DNA of 64,000 bases from Confluentibacter citreus. GTDB lineage: Bacteria; Bacteroidota; Bacteroidia; Flavobacteriales; Flavobacteriaceae. Under the pieces are notes generated by a model. The model had not been told where the DNA came from. It worked only from the letters and a program-made list of their open reading frames with translations, and made no database searches. The stretch is taken from positions 248,001 through 312,000 of the forward strand of contig NZ_NIXN01000001.1 of NCBI RefSeq assembly GCF_002807055.1, given 5' to 3'. The translations under genes and the position numbers were made by a program. This document shows positions 63,562 to 64,000 of the stretch, piece by piece (position 1 is the first letter of the stretch; every line of letters begins with the position of its first letter).

Positions 63562-64000
63562 TAAGCCTAATATCATCTGCGTAGACCGCTATAAATCCTC
63601 TATATTTTTTATTCTTAGATTTTCGTTTTAATCCCTTTAAGGTATTAATATCTGCAATTATAAAATATTCCAATTTTAACAACTCATGATTGGCAAACTG
63701 ATTTTCAACCCATTTAGTTACCCAATTAGCACTTTTTGTGCCAAAATATACTTTGGCAGTTTTTAATGTTTTGTATATAAAAGGTGCTGCTTTAATATAC
63801 TCTGGTTTTAGTCGTGTATTTCTTGAACTCATTGCAAGACCACTACTTTCTCGGTGTATTTTACATCCAATTACATTTACGGGAATGTGATGTTTTTTTA
63901 CTAACTTTTTAATAATTTGTAATTGCTGAAAATCCTTTTCTCCAAAATACGCATTGTTAGGTTTTATAATATCGAAAAAACGTTTTACAACGGTGCCTAC
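63539..64000 (-). CDS. panC: Pantothenate synthetase, 3' part (cut by the window edge)
   Basis: Partial gene of 153 codons; the 5' part lies beyond 64000, and the frame is open to the edge. Visible family elements: [15 protein letters not shown] (near 63910-63960 on the minus strand), then [19 protein letters not shown] and the typical C-terminal [14 protein letters not shown]. PanC ligates pantoate and beta-alanine with ATP, in line with panD next door. A start at the in-frame Met at 63832 would cut the family motif SSRN from its domain and is not a real start. Confidence 0.95.
   Translation of the reverse strand, partial: VGTVVKRFFDIIKPNNAYFGEKDFQQLQIIKKLVKKHHIPVNVIGCKIHRESSGLAMSSRNTRLKPEYIKAAPFIYKTLKTAKVYFGTKSANWVTKWVENQFANHELLKLEYFIIADINTLKGLKRKSKNKKYRGFIAVYADDIRLIDNIALN

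Noticed and set aside
1-64000. Prophage, insertion sequence, CRISPR or rRNA
   Set aside because: No transposase, integrase, phage structural gene, spaced repeat array or rRNA sequence was found on either strand.

Overview
The window looks like a chromosomal segment from a marine-type member of the Flavobacteriaceae (phylum Bacteroidota). The DNA is AT-rich. Where promoters are recognisable they have the Bacteroidota form (TTG, 19-21 bp, TAnnTTTG) rather than sigma70 boxes, and Shine-Dalgarno sequences are mostly absent. The gene content fits as well: SufABCDS, a two-ExbD transport operon, CarboxypepD-regulated TonB receptors, a three-subunit succinate dehydrogenase, a DksA-like protein without zinc cysteines, and many Bacteroidota lipoproteins. 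I see no prophage, insertion sequence, CRISPR array, rRNA or origin. This is mostly a housekeeping region with accessory islets.

Layout. 36-6122 (minus): Fe-S cluster operon sufA-sufB-sufC-sufD-sufS followed by a META-domain lipoprotein. 6283-12258: thiL, two tandem zinc-ribbon mini-proteins, an alpha/beta hydrolase, an ACT-domain protein divergent from aspartate kinase, and aminopeptidase P. 12449-15900: sdhCAB. 15900-16386: a small intergenic zone with a 33-codon membrane peptide gene and a striking 152-bp-spaced direct repeat ending in TACGCA/TGCGTA inverted repeats, next to a LuxR-type response regulator. 17087-19402: a retropepsin-like protein, a TatD nuclease and an asparaginase. 19477-19564: tRNA-Ser(GGA). 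19636-21981: ExbB, a 4-TM protein and two ExbD. 22034-24294: HflX and a soluble EEP-family protein.

24334-31793 is a signalling cluster on the minus strand. It encodes a cytoplasmic 1862-residue histidine kinase with twelve PAS domains and one GAF domain, an Rcp1-like receiver, a receiver-PAS-HisKA protein with no ATPase domain, and a second single receiver. 32099-37558 is a surface locus: a DUF5689-type lipoprotein, a TonB-dependent receptor and a divergent secreted EEP-family nuclease/phosphatase. A second TonB receptor, pgi and an M23 lipoprotein follow.

43973-52036: a DUF3108 protein, uvrC translationally coupled to a patatin/outer-membrane-barrel protein, and a tightly overlapping operon of a RimB-like protease, RimK, an AstE-like zinc hydrolase and 5-formyl-THF cyclo-ligase. 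52037-64000: mazEF, small redox proteins, lspA, dksA-like and ileS (the last carrying an in-frame palindromic repeat insertion), radA, an esterase-fold protein without the expected nucleophilic serine, a UPF0104-type flippase-like protein, panD and the 3' part of panC, which is cut by the window edge.

The most distinctive content is the duplicated 16.1-16.4 kb module, the twelve-PAS phosphorelay cluster, the DUF5689/TonB/nuclease locus and the coding-sequence insertion in ileS. Function calls rest on motifs read by eye; no database search was run.
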